A stretch of DNA of 37,492 nucleotides, from contig CAJOOM010000115.1 in assembly GCA_905236775.1 (NCBI GenBank), positions 1 to 37,492 of the forward strand, in the 5' to 3' direction. This DNA comes from Candidatus Gastranaerophilales bacterium (GTDB lineage: Bacteria > Cyanobacteriota > Vampirovibrionia > Gastranaerophilales > Gastranaerophilaceae). Position 1 is the stretch's first letter. Each line of letters opens with the position of its first letter. The notes below the pieces were generated by a model. It made no database searches. It was given only the letters and a program-made list of their open reading frames with translations, and was not told the DNA's origin. This document shows, piece by piece, positions 21,227 through 30,543 of the stretch. The position numbers and the translations under genes are program-made.

Positions 21227-21768
21227 TAGACGGAATTGCACCTACCCTAAGAGATATTGATTATTTGGCTCCGACAGCGCCTTATCCTGCCATTCCATCA
21301 GGACTAACCGTACATCAAGATTCTATATACAGATATTCCATACCAACCGATGAACAGCCTGTTTTGCTCATAGAAGATTATATTTCTGACCATAACGGCA
21401 ATTACATAAATCCGGGATATTATCAACTTGCACTTTCTGATGATAGAGAATTTTTATATTTAATTGAATCTAAAAATCTAATTGCTATAATACCTGTTTT
21501 TAAAATTGCTGAAAATAAAACTGAATTAAATAAACTCTATAAATCAAATAAAGAACCTACAAGGAAAGAAAAAAAGCAGTTAAAAAAAGAAAAAAAACAA
21601 GCAAAAATACAAGAGATTATAAATAGAAAATATGCACAAACTGGTGCAACTCTTCCTCAAAAATACATACATATGGAAGCAACAATTGAGTACATACAAG
21701 AGGGAGGATACTATTTAATTATGTATGAAAAAGGTTATATCCGTGCTTGGGGTGCGATAAAAAGATGA
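21223..21768 (+). CDS. Hypothetical protein, translationally coupled to rnpA (ATGA overlap)
   Basis: ORF of 181 aa overlapping the rnpA stop; no family recognised. Confidence 0.7.
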   Translation: MIDGIAPTLRDIDYLAPTAPYPAIPSGLTVHQDSIYRYSIPTDEQPVLLIEDYISDHNGNYINPGYYQLALSDDREFLYLIESKNLIAIIPVFKIAENKTELNKLYKSNKEPTRKEKKQLKKEKKQAKIQEIINRKYAQTGATLPQKYIHMEATIEYIQEGGYYLIMYEKGYIRAWGAIKR

Positions 21769-21875
21769 ATTAAAATATTAATAAATCGTTCACAAGTCAA
21801 CTCTCTTCTACTTCTATTAAAATATCATGAATTTTACAACCAAAAATGAAATATTTAACAATCTATTAGCTTGCG

Positions 21876-21918
21876 GAAAAGCCTCTAAAATTTGCCAATT
21901 TTAGGTTTTTCAGCATCC
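21876..21918 (+). repeat. Truncated relative (copy C) of the multi-hairpin element: hairpin 2 only
   Basis: GAAAAGCC TC TAAAATT [TGCC] AATTTTA GGTTTTTC AGCATCC; matches hairpin 2 layout and CATCC end of copies A and B. Confidence 0.6.
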
Positions 21919-21994
21919 TCCTATAGTGATTTTAAAAGGTTATCGGTTTTTCAAAATATAGTAAACCATAGCAGAATCAAATAAACAGAGTACA

Positions 21995-22666
21995 CTAAAT
22001 AATCTTTAAAAATTTACAAGCTTCAAATGCTGCAAATTGTTCAGCTTCTTTTTTTGACTTTCCGCTTGCTCTTCCGATAACTTTATTTTCCCAGGTAACT
22101 TCTACATTAAACAAAGGTTTATGCGCCGGACCTGTTACCGACACAACATTATAATCCGGTCTTGTTTTATTATATCCTTGTGTGTACTGCTGTAAAATGT
22201 CCTTTGCGTTATATTTTTCAAAATGCTTATCTACATCTTCAGCATATTTTATTATGTATTCTTTTATAAAATTCTCAATCTCATCTCTTTTTCCGCTTAA
22301 ATAATATGCTCCTAGAATTGCTTCCAATGAACAAGCAATATTAGATTCGCGTTTTCTTCCGCCTTGTTTTTCTTCTGAAGCCCCCAAAATTATTTGTTTA
22401 TCTAATCCAATTTGTACGGCAACTTGCGCCAAAATAGCATCTGAAACAAGAATTGAACGTATTTTTGATAATTCACCTTCTGCTGATGTAGGATACAATT
22501 CATACAACAATTTTGATGTGAAAAGCTTTAAAACAGAATCTCCAAAAAATTCCAGTCTTTCATAATTTTCTAAATCGGAAAAATTATTTTCTTTTGTATA
22601 AGAAGGGTGAGTAAGTGCTATTTTTATAAGTTTTTCATCACCTTCACCAAAAATATCTTTTATCAT
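21995..22666 (-). CDS. rnc: Ribonuclease III
   Basis: ALTHPSYTKEN, YERLEFFGDSVLKL, LEAILGAYYL, C-terminal dsRBD (GRASGKSKKEAEQFAAFEA). Confidence 0.96.
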   Translation of the reverse strand: MIKDIFGEGDEKLIKIALTHPSYTKENNFSDLENYERLEFFGDSVLKLFTSKLLYELYPTSAEGELSKIRSILVSDAILAQVAVQIGLDKQIILGASEEKQGGRKRESNIACSLEAILGAYYLSGKRDEIENFIKEYIIKYAEDVDKHFEKYNAKDILQQYTQGYNKTRPDYNVVSVTGPAHKPLFNVEVTWENKVIGRASGKSKKEAEQFAAFEACKFLKII

Positions 22667-23547
22667 TAGAAAAGTCCTTTTAATAAATCAAGAAAATTAT
22701 TTTCCACAAAAAATTCTAAATAATAATAAACTACTGGTATTGTAAAAATATAACTGTCAGTCCTATCTAAAAATCCTCCGTGTCCGGGGATAATGTCACT
22801 TGAATCTTTTACGCCTGCATCACGTTTAATCATACTCTCGCATAAATCACCAATCTGTGCAAAACCTGCGATTAATAATCCCATTATAAGTGAGTGATAC
22901 CAAGCAAGATCAAATATCAATATTCCGAAAATCAGACAAAACAAAACACACGCAAGTGTTCCGCCAATAGCACCCTCTATTGTTTTATTCGGACTAATTA
23001 CTTCTGCAAGTTTGTGCTTACCAAATTGCATGCCGGCATAATAACAACAAGAATCTGTTAAAATGACACTGAATAGCAGTAAAAGAGCATATGCGGCTCC
23101 CTCGAATGAAGGATTTGTCTTTATCCATCCGTGAAAAATCGGGTCACAACAACCTATATCCCTTAACAATAATAAATGCAACGGAAACCATCCGCAATAA
23201 ACAAAACCTAATATTGTAGTTGCTACATTTGCTATATACGGCTGTTTTCCTCTGAATAAGACCCACATAAATGCCATAAACGTAGAAACCGTGAAAGTTA
23301 ACGGTAATAAATCAAGTCTGTTAAAATAGGCAATAAGTGCAAATATTAAACTTGATATAATTATTATTTTGTAACTTGGTGTAAATCCTTTATTTTCAAG
23401 AATTTTTGTATATTCTTTCGAACCTAGAAAAACAATAACAAGACATAGTATTGTAAGCGGCAAACCACCCATCAATATTGCAAAAAAGGCGGTAAAACCT
23501 ATTCCTAATCCCATTACTAATCTTGTTAAACTTTTAGATAAAGCCAT
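22666..23547 (-). CDS. cdsA: Phosphatidate cytidylyltransferase
   Basis: SPNKTIEGAIGGTL, GDLCESMIKRDAGVKDSSDIIPGHGGFLDRTDS. Confidence 0.95.
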   Translation of the reverse strand: MALSKSLTRLVMGLGIGFTAFFAILMGGLPLTILCLVIVFLGSKEYTKILENKGFTPSYKIIIISSLIFALIAYFNRLDLLPLTFTVSTFMAFMWVLFRGKQPYIANVATTILGFVYCGWFPLHLLLLRDIGCCDPIFHGWIKTNPSFEGAAYALLLLFSVILTDSCCYYAGMQFGKHKLAEVISPNKTIEGAIGGTLACVLFCLIFGILIFDLAWYHSLIMGLLIAGFAQIGDLCESMIKRDAGVKDSSDIIPGHGGFLDRTDSYIFTIPVVYYYLEFFVENNFLDLLKGLF

Positions 23548-24113
23548 TATACAGTCATAACCTCTTTTTCTTTTTCACTTACAAGAGAATCTATAATTCC
23601 TACGTATTTATCTGTGATTTTTTGTATTTGATCTTGATTATCTTTTACGGCATCTTCTGGAAGGTTTTCATCTTTTTCAATTTTTTTGAGAGAATCAACC
23701 ATATCACGTCTTACATTTCTTATTGCGACTTTAGTATCTTCACCAAATTTTTTAACATCTTTTGCTGTTTCTCTTCTTCTTTCTTCTGTCAAAGGAGGAA
23801 AGTTAAGACGAATGCAAGTTCCGTCATTATTAGGTGCAACGCCGATTTCAGCTTTTATAACAGCTTTTTCTACTTCTTTTAAAATACTTTTATCAAATGG
23901 TGTTATAACAAGAGTAGTACCCTCTGCAACTTGAACTTGCGCCATTTGTCTGATTGGAGTAGGTGCGCCGTAGTATTCAACAATAACCTTATCCAAAATT
24001 GCAGGATTTGCTCTTCCTGTACGAACAGAGGCAAAATCTTTCTTCAACTGACCTATAGCTTTTTCCATTTTTTCTTCGCCAAATAAAAACATTTCATCAA
24101 GAGCATCTGACAT
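23547..24113 (-). CDS. frr: Ribosome recycling factor
   Basis: VRTGRANPAILDKVIVEYYG, PPLTEERRRE, VRRDMVDSLKK. Confidence 0.97.
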   Translation of the reverse strand: MSDALDEMFLFGEEKMEKAIGQLKKDFASVRTGRANPAILDKVIVEYYGAPTPIRQMAQVQVAEGTTLVITPFDKSILKEVEKAVIKAEIGVAPNNDGTCIRLNFPPLTEERRRETAKDVKKFGEDTKVAIRNVRRDMVDSLKKIEKDENLPEDAVKDNQDQIQKITDKYVGIIDSLVSEKEKEVMTV

Positions 24114-24142
24114 AATTTTCTCCTTATTATAATAATTTACTT

Positions 24143-24862
24143 CTAACTAATATACGTACCTACCGGTTCTCCGTTCATTATTTTTACTAAACTACCTTGA
24201 GCTTTGAAATCAAAAACAATTATTGGTATTCCGTTTTGCTTACATAAAGCACAAGCAGACGTATCCATAACTTTCAAATCTTGCTGAATAATATCTGCAT
24301 AAGAAATTTTATCTAGTTTTTTAGCATTAGAATTGGTTTTAGGGTCATCTGTATAAACTCCATCCACACCATTTTTTGCCATAAGCATTACGTCTGCGCC
24401 AATCTCTGAAGCTCTTAAAGCTGAAGCTGTATCAGTCGTAAAGAAAGGATTCCCTGTTCCTGCTGCAAATATCACGACTCTTCCTTTTTCTAAGTGACGA
24501 ATAGCTCTATGACGAACGTATGGTTCTGCAATCTGATTCATCGCAATTGCTGTTTGAACTCTGCACTCTACCTCTATCTTTTTTAAAGCACATTGTAAAA
24601 CAACAGCATTCATTACAGTTGCGAGCATTCCGACATAATCACCGGAAGCTTGGTCCATACCAAGTCTTGCGCTATTCTTCATGCCGCGAAAAATATTGCC
24701 GCCACCTACAACAACAGCTATTTCGACTCCTCTTTCATATATAGAACGAATTTCATCAGCAATCATTTCGACAGGTTTAGGGTCTATACCAAATTGTTGT
24801 TCTCCAAGCAAAGCTTCTCCGCTAATTTTTAATAATACACGCTTATATTTATTATCTGCCAT
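24143..24862 (-). CDS. pyrH: Uridylate kinase
   Basis: LLKISGEALLG, VVVGGGNIFRG, FAAGTGNPFFTTDTASALRA. Confidence 0.97.
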   Translation of the reverse strand: MADNKYKRVLLKISGEALLGEQQFGIDPKPVEMIADEIRSIYERGVEIAVVVGGGNIFRGMKNSARLGMDQASGDYVGMLATVMNAVVLQCALKKIEVECRVQTAIAMNQIAEPYVRHRAIRHLEKGRVVIFAAGTGNPFFTTDTASALRASEIGADVMLMAKNGVDGVYTDDPKTNSNAKKLDKISYADIIQQDLKVMDTSACALCKQNGIPIIVFDFKAQGSLVKIMNGEPVGTYIS

Positions 24863-24968
24863 TAGTTACCTCGTATATATAAAAAATAATCCCCTTTTCT
24901 TTATAGTATAAAAAAACGAATTATTTGTAAAGAAAAAGTTTGTAATCAAATAAGTTTATATTTTGACA

Positions 24969-24977
24969 TGATACAAT
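24969..24977 (+). promoter_or_regulatory. Extended -10 TGaTACAAT 6 nt before tatD ATG
   Basis: TG 24969-24970, TACAAT 24972-24977, ATG 24984. Confidence 0.5.
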
Positions 24978-24983
24978 AAAGGA

Positions 24984-25760
24984 ATGAAAAATTATTTGAT
25001 TGACACACACGCACATATTGATATGCTCATTGATTCTCAGACCTCTTTAAAAGATGTTTTGGCAGACATGAATTCTTTCGGTGTAAAAAAGGCGATTATT
25101 CCTGCGGTTGAAGTTTGCACTCAAGATAAGGTTGTTGAGCTTTCAAACTCTAATGAAAACATTTATGGTATGGTTGGATTATTCCCATCGGAAGTAAAAA
25201 CATTTACCGAAGAATTTGAAAAAAAAATGGAAACGATTGCAAAAGAGAACAAAAAAATTGTTGCGGTAGGTGAAATCGGTTTAGATTATTATTGGGATAA
25301 ATCATTTGTGGATTTACAGCAAGATATTTTCCGCAAACAAATTCGACTTGCAAATCGTCTAAACTTGCCGATTGTAGTTCACGATAGAGAAGCTCACAAA
25401 GATTGTTTTGATATTATAAAAGAAGAAAAACCACAAAACGGAGTTTTATTTCATTGTTTTTCAGGTAGTGTCGAATTTATGAAAGAGTGCGTGAAAGAGG
25501 GATGGTATATTGCATTAGGCGGAGTTGTAACTTTTAAAAATGCTGTAAAAATGAAAGATGTGGCAAGAGAAGTTCCTTTGGACAAATTAGTTCTCGAGAC
25601 GGATTCCCCCTATTTAACACCTACTCCGTATAGAGGAAAACCAAACAAACCCGCATACGTACACTATGTAGCAGAAGAAATATCAAAAATTCGGGAAATG
25701 TCTTTGGAAGAGCTTACTAATGTAACAACTGAAAACGCAGAAAGGTTTTTTAAAATTTGA
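24984..25760 (+). CDS. tatD: TatD-family metal-dependent hydrolase
   Basis: LIDTHAHID, VGEIGLDYY, HDREAH, HCFSGS, LETDSPYLTP. Confidence 0.94.
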   Translation: MKNYLIDTHAHIDMLIDSQTSLKDVLADMNSFGVKKAIIPAVEVCTQDKVVELSNSNENIYGMVGLFPSEVKTFTEEFEKKMETIAKENKKIVAVGEIGLDYYWDKSFVDLQQDIFRKQIRLANRLNLPIVVHDREAHKDCFDIIKEEKPQNGVLFHCFSGSVEFMKECVKEGWYIALGGVVTFKNAVKMKDVAREVPLDKLVLETDSPYLTPTPYRGKPNKPAYVHYVAEEISKIREMSLEELTNVTTENAERFFKI

Positions 25761-26572
25761 AAAAAGAACGTTTAGACAAAATTTTGGTTGATTTAGGATA
25801 CTTTGAAACAAAAAGCAAAGCCTCTTCTGCTATTTTAGCAGGTCAAGTTATGATTGGCACAGAAGTTATAACAAAAGCAGGATATCAAATTGACCCTGCT
25901 AAAGACTATGATTTTAAAGTAAAAACAATGCCTTATGTTTCAAGAGGTGGATTTAAGTTAAAAAAAGCCTTGGATGCGTTTGAATTTTCACCTGCTGACA
26001 GAATTTGTCTTGATGCAGGAGCATCAACCGGAGGCTTTACGGATTGTTTGCTTCAAAACGGTGCTAAATTTGTTTACGCAGTTGATGTTGGTTACGGACA
26101 ATTAGACTGGAAAATAAGAAGTTCCAAACAAGTAAAAACAATCGAGAAAACTAATCTTAAAATATGTACTTATGATGATATTTATTCTGAAAACGAAGAA
26201 CCGGCAGATTTACTTGTGTCAGACCTCTCATTTATATCACTGGAAAAAGTTTTGCCAAATTTAAAAACTCTTTTAAAAAAAGACTTTCATGAAATGATTT
26301 GTCTTATAAAACCTCAGTTTGAAGCAGGAAAAGAACTTGTTGAAAAAGGCGGGGTTGTAAAAGATAAGAATACTCATATTATGGTTATTGATAATGTAAT
26401 TAGTTGTGTGAAAAATTTAGATTACGTTGTTAAAGGATTAACATTTTCTTCAATCAAAGGTCCTGCGGGGAATATTGAATATTTAATATGGTTTGGAACA
26501 GACGGCGAGGCTATAAATCCTGATATCACAACAATAGTTGACAATGCGCATAATATGGCACTAAGGCACTAG
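25757..26572 (+). CDS. tlyA: TlyA-family rRNA (2'-O) methyltransferase / hemolysin A-like
   Basis: S4 domain KERLDKILVDLGYFETKSKASSAILAGQVMIG, YVSRGGFKLKKALDAF, LDAGASTGGFTDCLLQNGA, KPQFEAGKE. Confidence 0.93.
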   Translation: MKKERLDKILVDLGYFETKSKASSAILAGQVMIGTEVITKAGYQIDPAKDYDFKVKTMPYVSRGGFKLKKALDAFEFSPADRICLDAGASTGGFTDCLLQNGAKFVYAVDVGYGQLDWKIRSSKQVKTIEKTNLKICTYDDIYSENEEPADLLVSDLSFISLEKVLPNLKTLLKKDFHEMICLIKPQFEAGKELVEKGGVVKDKNTHIMVIDNVISCVKNLDYVVKGLTFSSIKGPAGNIEYLIWFGTDGEAINPDITTIVDNAHNMALRH

Positions 26573-26591
26573 GGCAATATGTGAATAAGTG

Positions 26592-26612
26592 TTTTCAATT
26601 GAAAATTGAAAA
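26592..26612. repeat. Perfect 9-bp inverted repeat TTTTCAATT-GAA-AATTGAAAA
   Basis: Read directly between convergent tlyA and the YkgJ-like gene. Confidence 0.6.
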
Positions 26613-26629
26613 TGGTTTTAGAAGTAAAT

Positions 26630-26668
26630 AAGTGAATAAGAGTTAAGTTGATATGAACTTATTCACTT
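26630..26668. terminator. Hairpin AAGTGAATAAG … CTTATTCACTT followed by T-run; contains the stop codon of the opposing gene
   Basis: 11-bp stem, 17-nt loop, between convergent genes. Confidence 0.55.
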
Positions 26669-27064
26669 TTTAACACCTTTTAAATAACTCTCAAAAGATT
26701 TGTCTTCAACTTTATAACCGCAGCCATCATGCAATTTCCCCGGATAATTGATTTTTTTTGCAGGATAATTTCTGCACATTTTAAGTCTTTTATCGTACAC
26801 AGAACATAAGCCTTCTTTAGTTACATATTTACAAGCAAAAATTAAATTTCCAAATTCATCTTTGCCACGGATATAAAATCTTTTGTACTTTGGAAAAAAG
26901 AATTGCATAATTTTAAAATCAGTTGTTGTATAAGTGTCAAATGCATACATATATCTGCAGCATTTACCGCATTTTAAGCATTTTCCGGTGATTTTATATT
27001 CCATTTTTTCCGGAACAAAATATGATAAAATTTCATTTTTCAAAATTGTCAAAAAACTTAACAT
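26663..27064 (-). CDS. YkgJ-family CxxCxxCC zinc/iron-chelating domain protein
   Basis: KCLKCGKCCRY…CKYVTKEGLCSVYDKRLKMCRNYP. Confidence 0.88.
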   Translation of the reverse strand: MLSFLTILKNEILSYFVPEKMEYKITGKCLKCGKCCRYMYAFDTYTTTDFKIMQFFFPKYKRFYIRGKDEFGNLIFACKYVTKEGLCSVYDKRLKMCRNYPAKKINYPGKLHDGCGYKVEDKSFESYLKGVKK

Positions 27065-27114
27065 TATATTTAACTTTTTACTACTATTAATATTTATTTG
27101 GTAAAATGTAATTA

Positions 27115-27141
27115 ATAATATACTACATATGTGTATTATTG
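27115..27141. promoter_or_regulatory. Operator-like dyad AATAATATAC-TACATAT-GTGTATTATT
   Basis: 10-bp arms with one mismatch, just downstream of a TGgTAAAAT -10-like box (27100-27108), upstream of the PBP gene. Confidence 0.4.
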
Positions 27142-27192
27142 GTCAATTGCAATTATTAAAATGAGTATATAAATTTTTATTAGGAGCGGAGC

Positions 27193-29406
27193 ATGGGAAA
27201 TTATAATATTCCTAAGTTTAATAAAAATAAAAAAGGCGGTAAATATGATATAGATAACCCTATAGCAAGCTTTTTTGTATATGTTATTGTTTTTGTTTTA
27301 AGTATTACTCTTGCAGGAATAGTGGCATTAAAAATACATCTTATGTCACTTCCTCAAATAAAAAATTTAAATACATTAAAACCAAATATTGTTACAACAT
27401 TTTGTGCAAGTGATGGTCAAATAATAAAAACATTTGCAGCATTTACTTATTCTAACGTAGAGTTAAGAGAAGTTCCTGAACAATTAATTAAAGCGCTTAT
27501 TGCAACAGAAGATAAAAACTTTTATAAACACGAAGGATATGATTTGTTTGGTCTTGCACGTTCTATGGTCGCAAATGTTCTGGCAGGTCATGTCGTTCAA
27601 GGTGCAAGTACAATTACTCAGCAGCTTTCAAGAATTCTGTTTTTATCTAATGAAAAGACATTCACAAGAAAGATAAAAGAACTTCAAGTAGCTGCTCAAA
27701 TAGAAAAAACTATTTCTAAAGACAAAATATTAGAAATGTATCTTAATAATGTCTATTTAGGTTCAGGAGCATATGGTGTTAAGGGAGCAGCGAAGATTTA
27801 TTTTAATAAAAATTTAAATCAACTAACACTGCCTGAGATGGCACTTATTGCAGGCTTACCGCAAGCGCCGTCTGTGTATTCACCTTATAACAACAAAGAC
27901 CTTGCATTTAAACGCCGTAATCAGGTTCTTTTGAGAATGTATAAAATGAAATACATTGATAAAGAAACATACGAAAAATCTATAAAAGCTCCTATTGTGC
28001 TATCTACTATGCCATTAATGTATGCAACAAATAAAGCGCCTTATTTTTGCGATTACGTTATGAAAGAGCTTGAACAACTTGGATTTACTGAAGATGAAAT
28101 AGTAAATGGCGGATTAAAGGTGTTTACAACACTTGATTACAAGGCTCAAATGAAAGCTAATGAGTCTATTTTGTCGAATCTAAAAGCTTGGGGAATGACA
28201 AAAGATAAAAATCAAGCAGCAGTTTTTTCATTCAGCCCTGTAGACGGAAGAATTCTTGTTTATGCCGGTGGTAAAGATTATACCAAGAGTCAATATGACC
28301 GTGTTTCGCAATCACAAAGACCTTCCGGTTCGGCATTTAAACCGTTTATATACACAGCTGCCGTAGAAAAAGGCTTATCACCAAATGACATGATAGATGA
28401 CATGCCGGTGAAACTCGGAAATTGGACACCAAAAAATTATGGCAACAAATATAGAGGAAAAATCCCTGTATATACCGCATTGATGGTTTCTTCAAATGTT
28501 TGCGCAGCAAGACTTATGGATGCAATTGGTGTGAGACCGGTTATTCAACTTGCAAGAATTATGGGTATTACAACACCAATACCTTATGATTATACTATAG
28601 CCTTAGGTTCTAACAGTGTAAAATTATTTGAAATGACTCGTGCTTTTGGTATATTTGCAAATGGCGGATATAAGGTTGAACCTTATGCTATAGAAAGAGT
28701 TGTTTCATCGAAAGGAACAACATTGTATGAGGCAAAAAAAGCGCGAACGAGTAAAGTATTAAATATTAATACTGCTGCTACAATGACAGCAATTATGAGG
28801 ACTGTAATTACAAACGGAACAGGACGAGCAGCAGACATTGGAAAACCAGCAGCAGGAAAAACCGGAACAACAGATGATAGTAAAGATGCTTATTTTATAG
28901 GTTTTACTCCTGATGTAGCAACTGGTGTATGGGTCGGAAATGATGACAATTCCCAGATGGGTGGTGTAACAGGTGGTACTATTCCGGCAAAAATCTGGCA
29001 TGATATTATGCTTGTAGCAACAGAACCATACGGTAAATCTGAATTTGAGTATCCTGATGTTGTTTTAACTCCGTTTAAAGCATCATATGTTGCAGTTATT
29101 CCTCAAAAGGGCGAAGAAGATGAAAATGAAAACAACAGTGAAAATACAAATGAAAATGATGTTCAATCATCAAATACTTCTGCTCAATCAGAGATTAATG
29201 CTGTTACTTTAGATAAGCCAACTCCTGCAAGTACAATACCTGCAAGACATTCTGATTTTTTAAGACCCATAAATATACAAAAAACTGAGCCGCAGCCGGT
29301 TGTAGTTCCAAATGACATAAATACATCTAAACCTCCGCGCAGTTTTGCTCCAATACCTATAAATTCTATAAAAATACCGGAAGAGAAAGCCGAACAAAGC
29401 AATTAG
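27193..29406 (+). CDS. Class A penicillin-binding protein (PBP1A-type)
   Basis: TEDKNFYKHEGYDLFG, GASTITQQLSR, RPSGSAFKPFIYTAA, SSNVCA, AGKTGTTDDSKDAYFIGFTP. Confidence 0.96.
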   Translation: MGNYNIPKFNKNKKGGKYDIDNPIASFFVYVIVFVLSITLAGIVALKIHLMSLPQIKNLNTLKPNIVTTFCASDGQIIKTFAAFTYSNVELREVPEQLIKALIATEDKNFYKHEGYDLFGLARSMVANVLAGHVVQGASTITQQLSRILFLSNEKTFTRKIKELQVAAQIEKTISKDKILEMYLNNVYLGSGAYGVKGAAKIYFNKNLNQLTLPEMALIAGLPQAPSVYSPYNNKDLAFKRRNQVLLRMYKMKYIDKETYEKSIKAPIVLSTMPLMYATNKAPYFCDYVMKELEQLGFTEDEIVNGGLKVFTTLDYKAQMKANESILSNLKAWGMTKDKNQAAVFSFSPVDGRILVYAGGKDYTKSQYDRVSQSQRPSGSAFKPFIYTAAVEKGLSPNDMIDDMPVKLGNWTPKNYGNKYRGKIPVYTALMVSSNVCAARLMDAIGVRPVIQLARIMGITTPIPYDYTIALGSNSVKLFEMTRAFGIFANGGYKVEPYAIERVVSSKGTTLYEAKKARTSKVLNINTAATMTAIMRTVITNGTGRAADIGKPAAGKTGTTDDSKDAYFIGFTPDVATGVWVGNDDNSQMGGVTGGTIPAKIWHDIMLVATEPYGKSEFEYPDVVLTPFKASYVAVIPQKGEEDENENNSENTNENDVQSSNTSAQSEINAVTLDKPTPASTIPARHSDFLRPINIQKTEPQPVVVPNDINTSKPPRSFAPIPINSIKIPEEKAEQSN

Positions 29407-29428
29407 ATATATAGAAAGAAGGAATATA

Positions 29429-30316
29429 GTGTTACCAAATCAAATACAAGTAATTACCGGAGAAAATTTATCTCAAAAAGCAAATTTGGAATTTCAAGAA
29501 CAGATTTTAGATTATGAAATCAGCTCTAATTTAAGTTATTCAGATGTATTAAGTGTATCGAAAGGACTTGATATTATTAGTGAGTTCTATGATGTTTTAG
29601 GAGCTGCAAGTGTAACACCTGCCGGAATTTGCGCTGTGTCATTAGGTAAAACATTGGAAGATGCTATAACAAACATAATGGATTCTGACCCGATTGACTT
29701 TATGACTTCTACAATCGTGTTATCTAATGAAGTAAACAGTGATATCGCAAAAATGTTAAAAGATACACATATAATAGTTGCACCTAAGTTTACGAAAAAT
29801 GCAATTGAATATTTGGATACACATAGTATTACCTATGTTAAAGTGAATACACCACTAAAAGATTACAAAATGTATTTACCAAACAAGATAACAAATACTT
29901 CTTTGGGAACATTAACAGAAACTCCTAATTATAATGAGCTTGACAAAGATTCTTTTAAAGTTGTAACTAAGACTAAACCTACAGTTGAGCAAATTGAAGA
30001 TGCTGTTTTTGCATGGAAAGTTGCAAAACATGCTAATTCGCGAGCAATTGTTGTTGCTAAAGATTTAAAAACAAATTCGATATCACAAGGATTACAATTG
30101 TCAGCTGTTGAATATGCCCTTGACCATGCTTGTGATCGTTCTAAAGATGCTATTCTTGCTTCAGATATGAATATATCTATCCATGACTTGAATGTTGCAA
30201 TTCAAGGAAGAATTTCATTGGTTATACTTCCCGAAGCTTCAGAGGATATTATTGCAACTGCTGATAAATACAACTTAATCGTTATTACAACAGGCTATAC
30301 AAATATAAAATACTAA
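29429..30316 (+). CDS. Divergent stand-alone AICAR transformylase (PurH C-terminal domain)-like protein, probable pseudoenzyme; GTG start
   Basis: Colinear PurH-like blocks: GENLSQKA, LSYSDVL, SDPIDFMTSTIVLSNEVN, IIVAPKF, FKVVTKTKPTVEQIEDAVFAWKVAKHANSRAIVVAKD, AILASD, ADKYNLIVITTGY. N-terminal IMP cyclohydrolase domain absent. Confidence 0.85.
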   Translation: MLPNQIQVITGENLSQKANLEFQEQILDYEISSNLSYSDVLSVSKGLDIISEFYDVLGAASVTPAGICAVSLGKTLEDAITNIMDSDPIDFMTSTIVLSNEVNSDIAKMLKDTHIIVAPKFTKNAIEYLDTHSITYVKVNTPLKDYKMYLPNKITNTSLGTLTETPNYNELDKDSFKVVTKTKPTVEQIEDAVFAWKVAKHANSRAIVVAKDLKTNSISQGLQLSAVEYALDHACDRSKDAILASDMNISIHDLNVAIQGRISLVILPEASEDIIATADKYNLIVITTGYTNIKY

Positions 30317-30522
30317 TTTTTCTTAAACTTATGCTTCATATACTCGATTTGTCCTATATGAATAGCTGTGGCAGCTGCTGAAATCCAAAAAAGCGGTTTA
30401 TGCATTCGTTTAAATTGTTTATTTTTACCCATGCCTGTTGCGGCTGTTAGTGCAAATCCAGCTAAAGCACTATATCCTGTCGTTCTTGGGTTTATATATC
30501 TGTTTATAGAATCTACTTTCAT
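30313..30522 (-). CDS. Small hypothetical membrane protein, 69 aa
   Basis: ORF with hydrophobic stretches; stop codon overlaps that of the convergent upstream gene. Confidence 0.6.
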   Translation of the reverse strand: MKVDSINRYINPRTTGYSALAGFALTAATGMGKNKQFKRMHKPLFWISAAATAIHIGQIEYMKHKFKKN

Positions 30523-30543
30523 ACAATTTAAATTAGCATATAT

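Noticed and set aside
23622-24911. Several + strand ORFs (23622-23882, 23686-23934, 24520-24911)
   Set aside because: Antisense to frr and pyrH, which have unmistakable family motifs.
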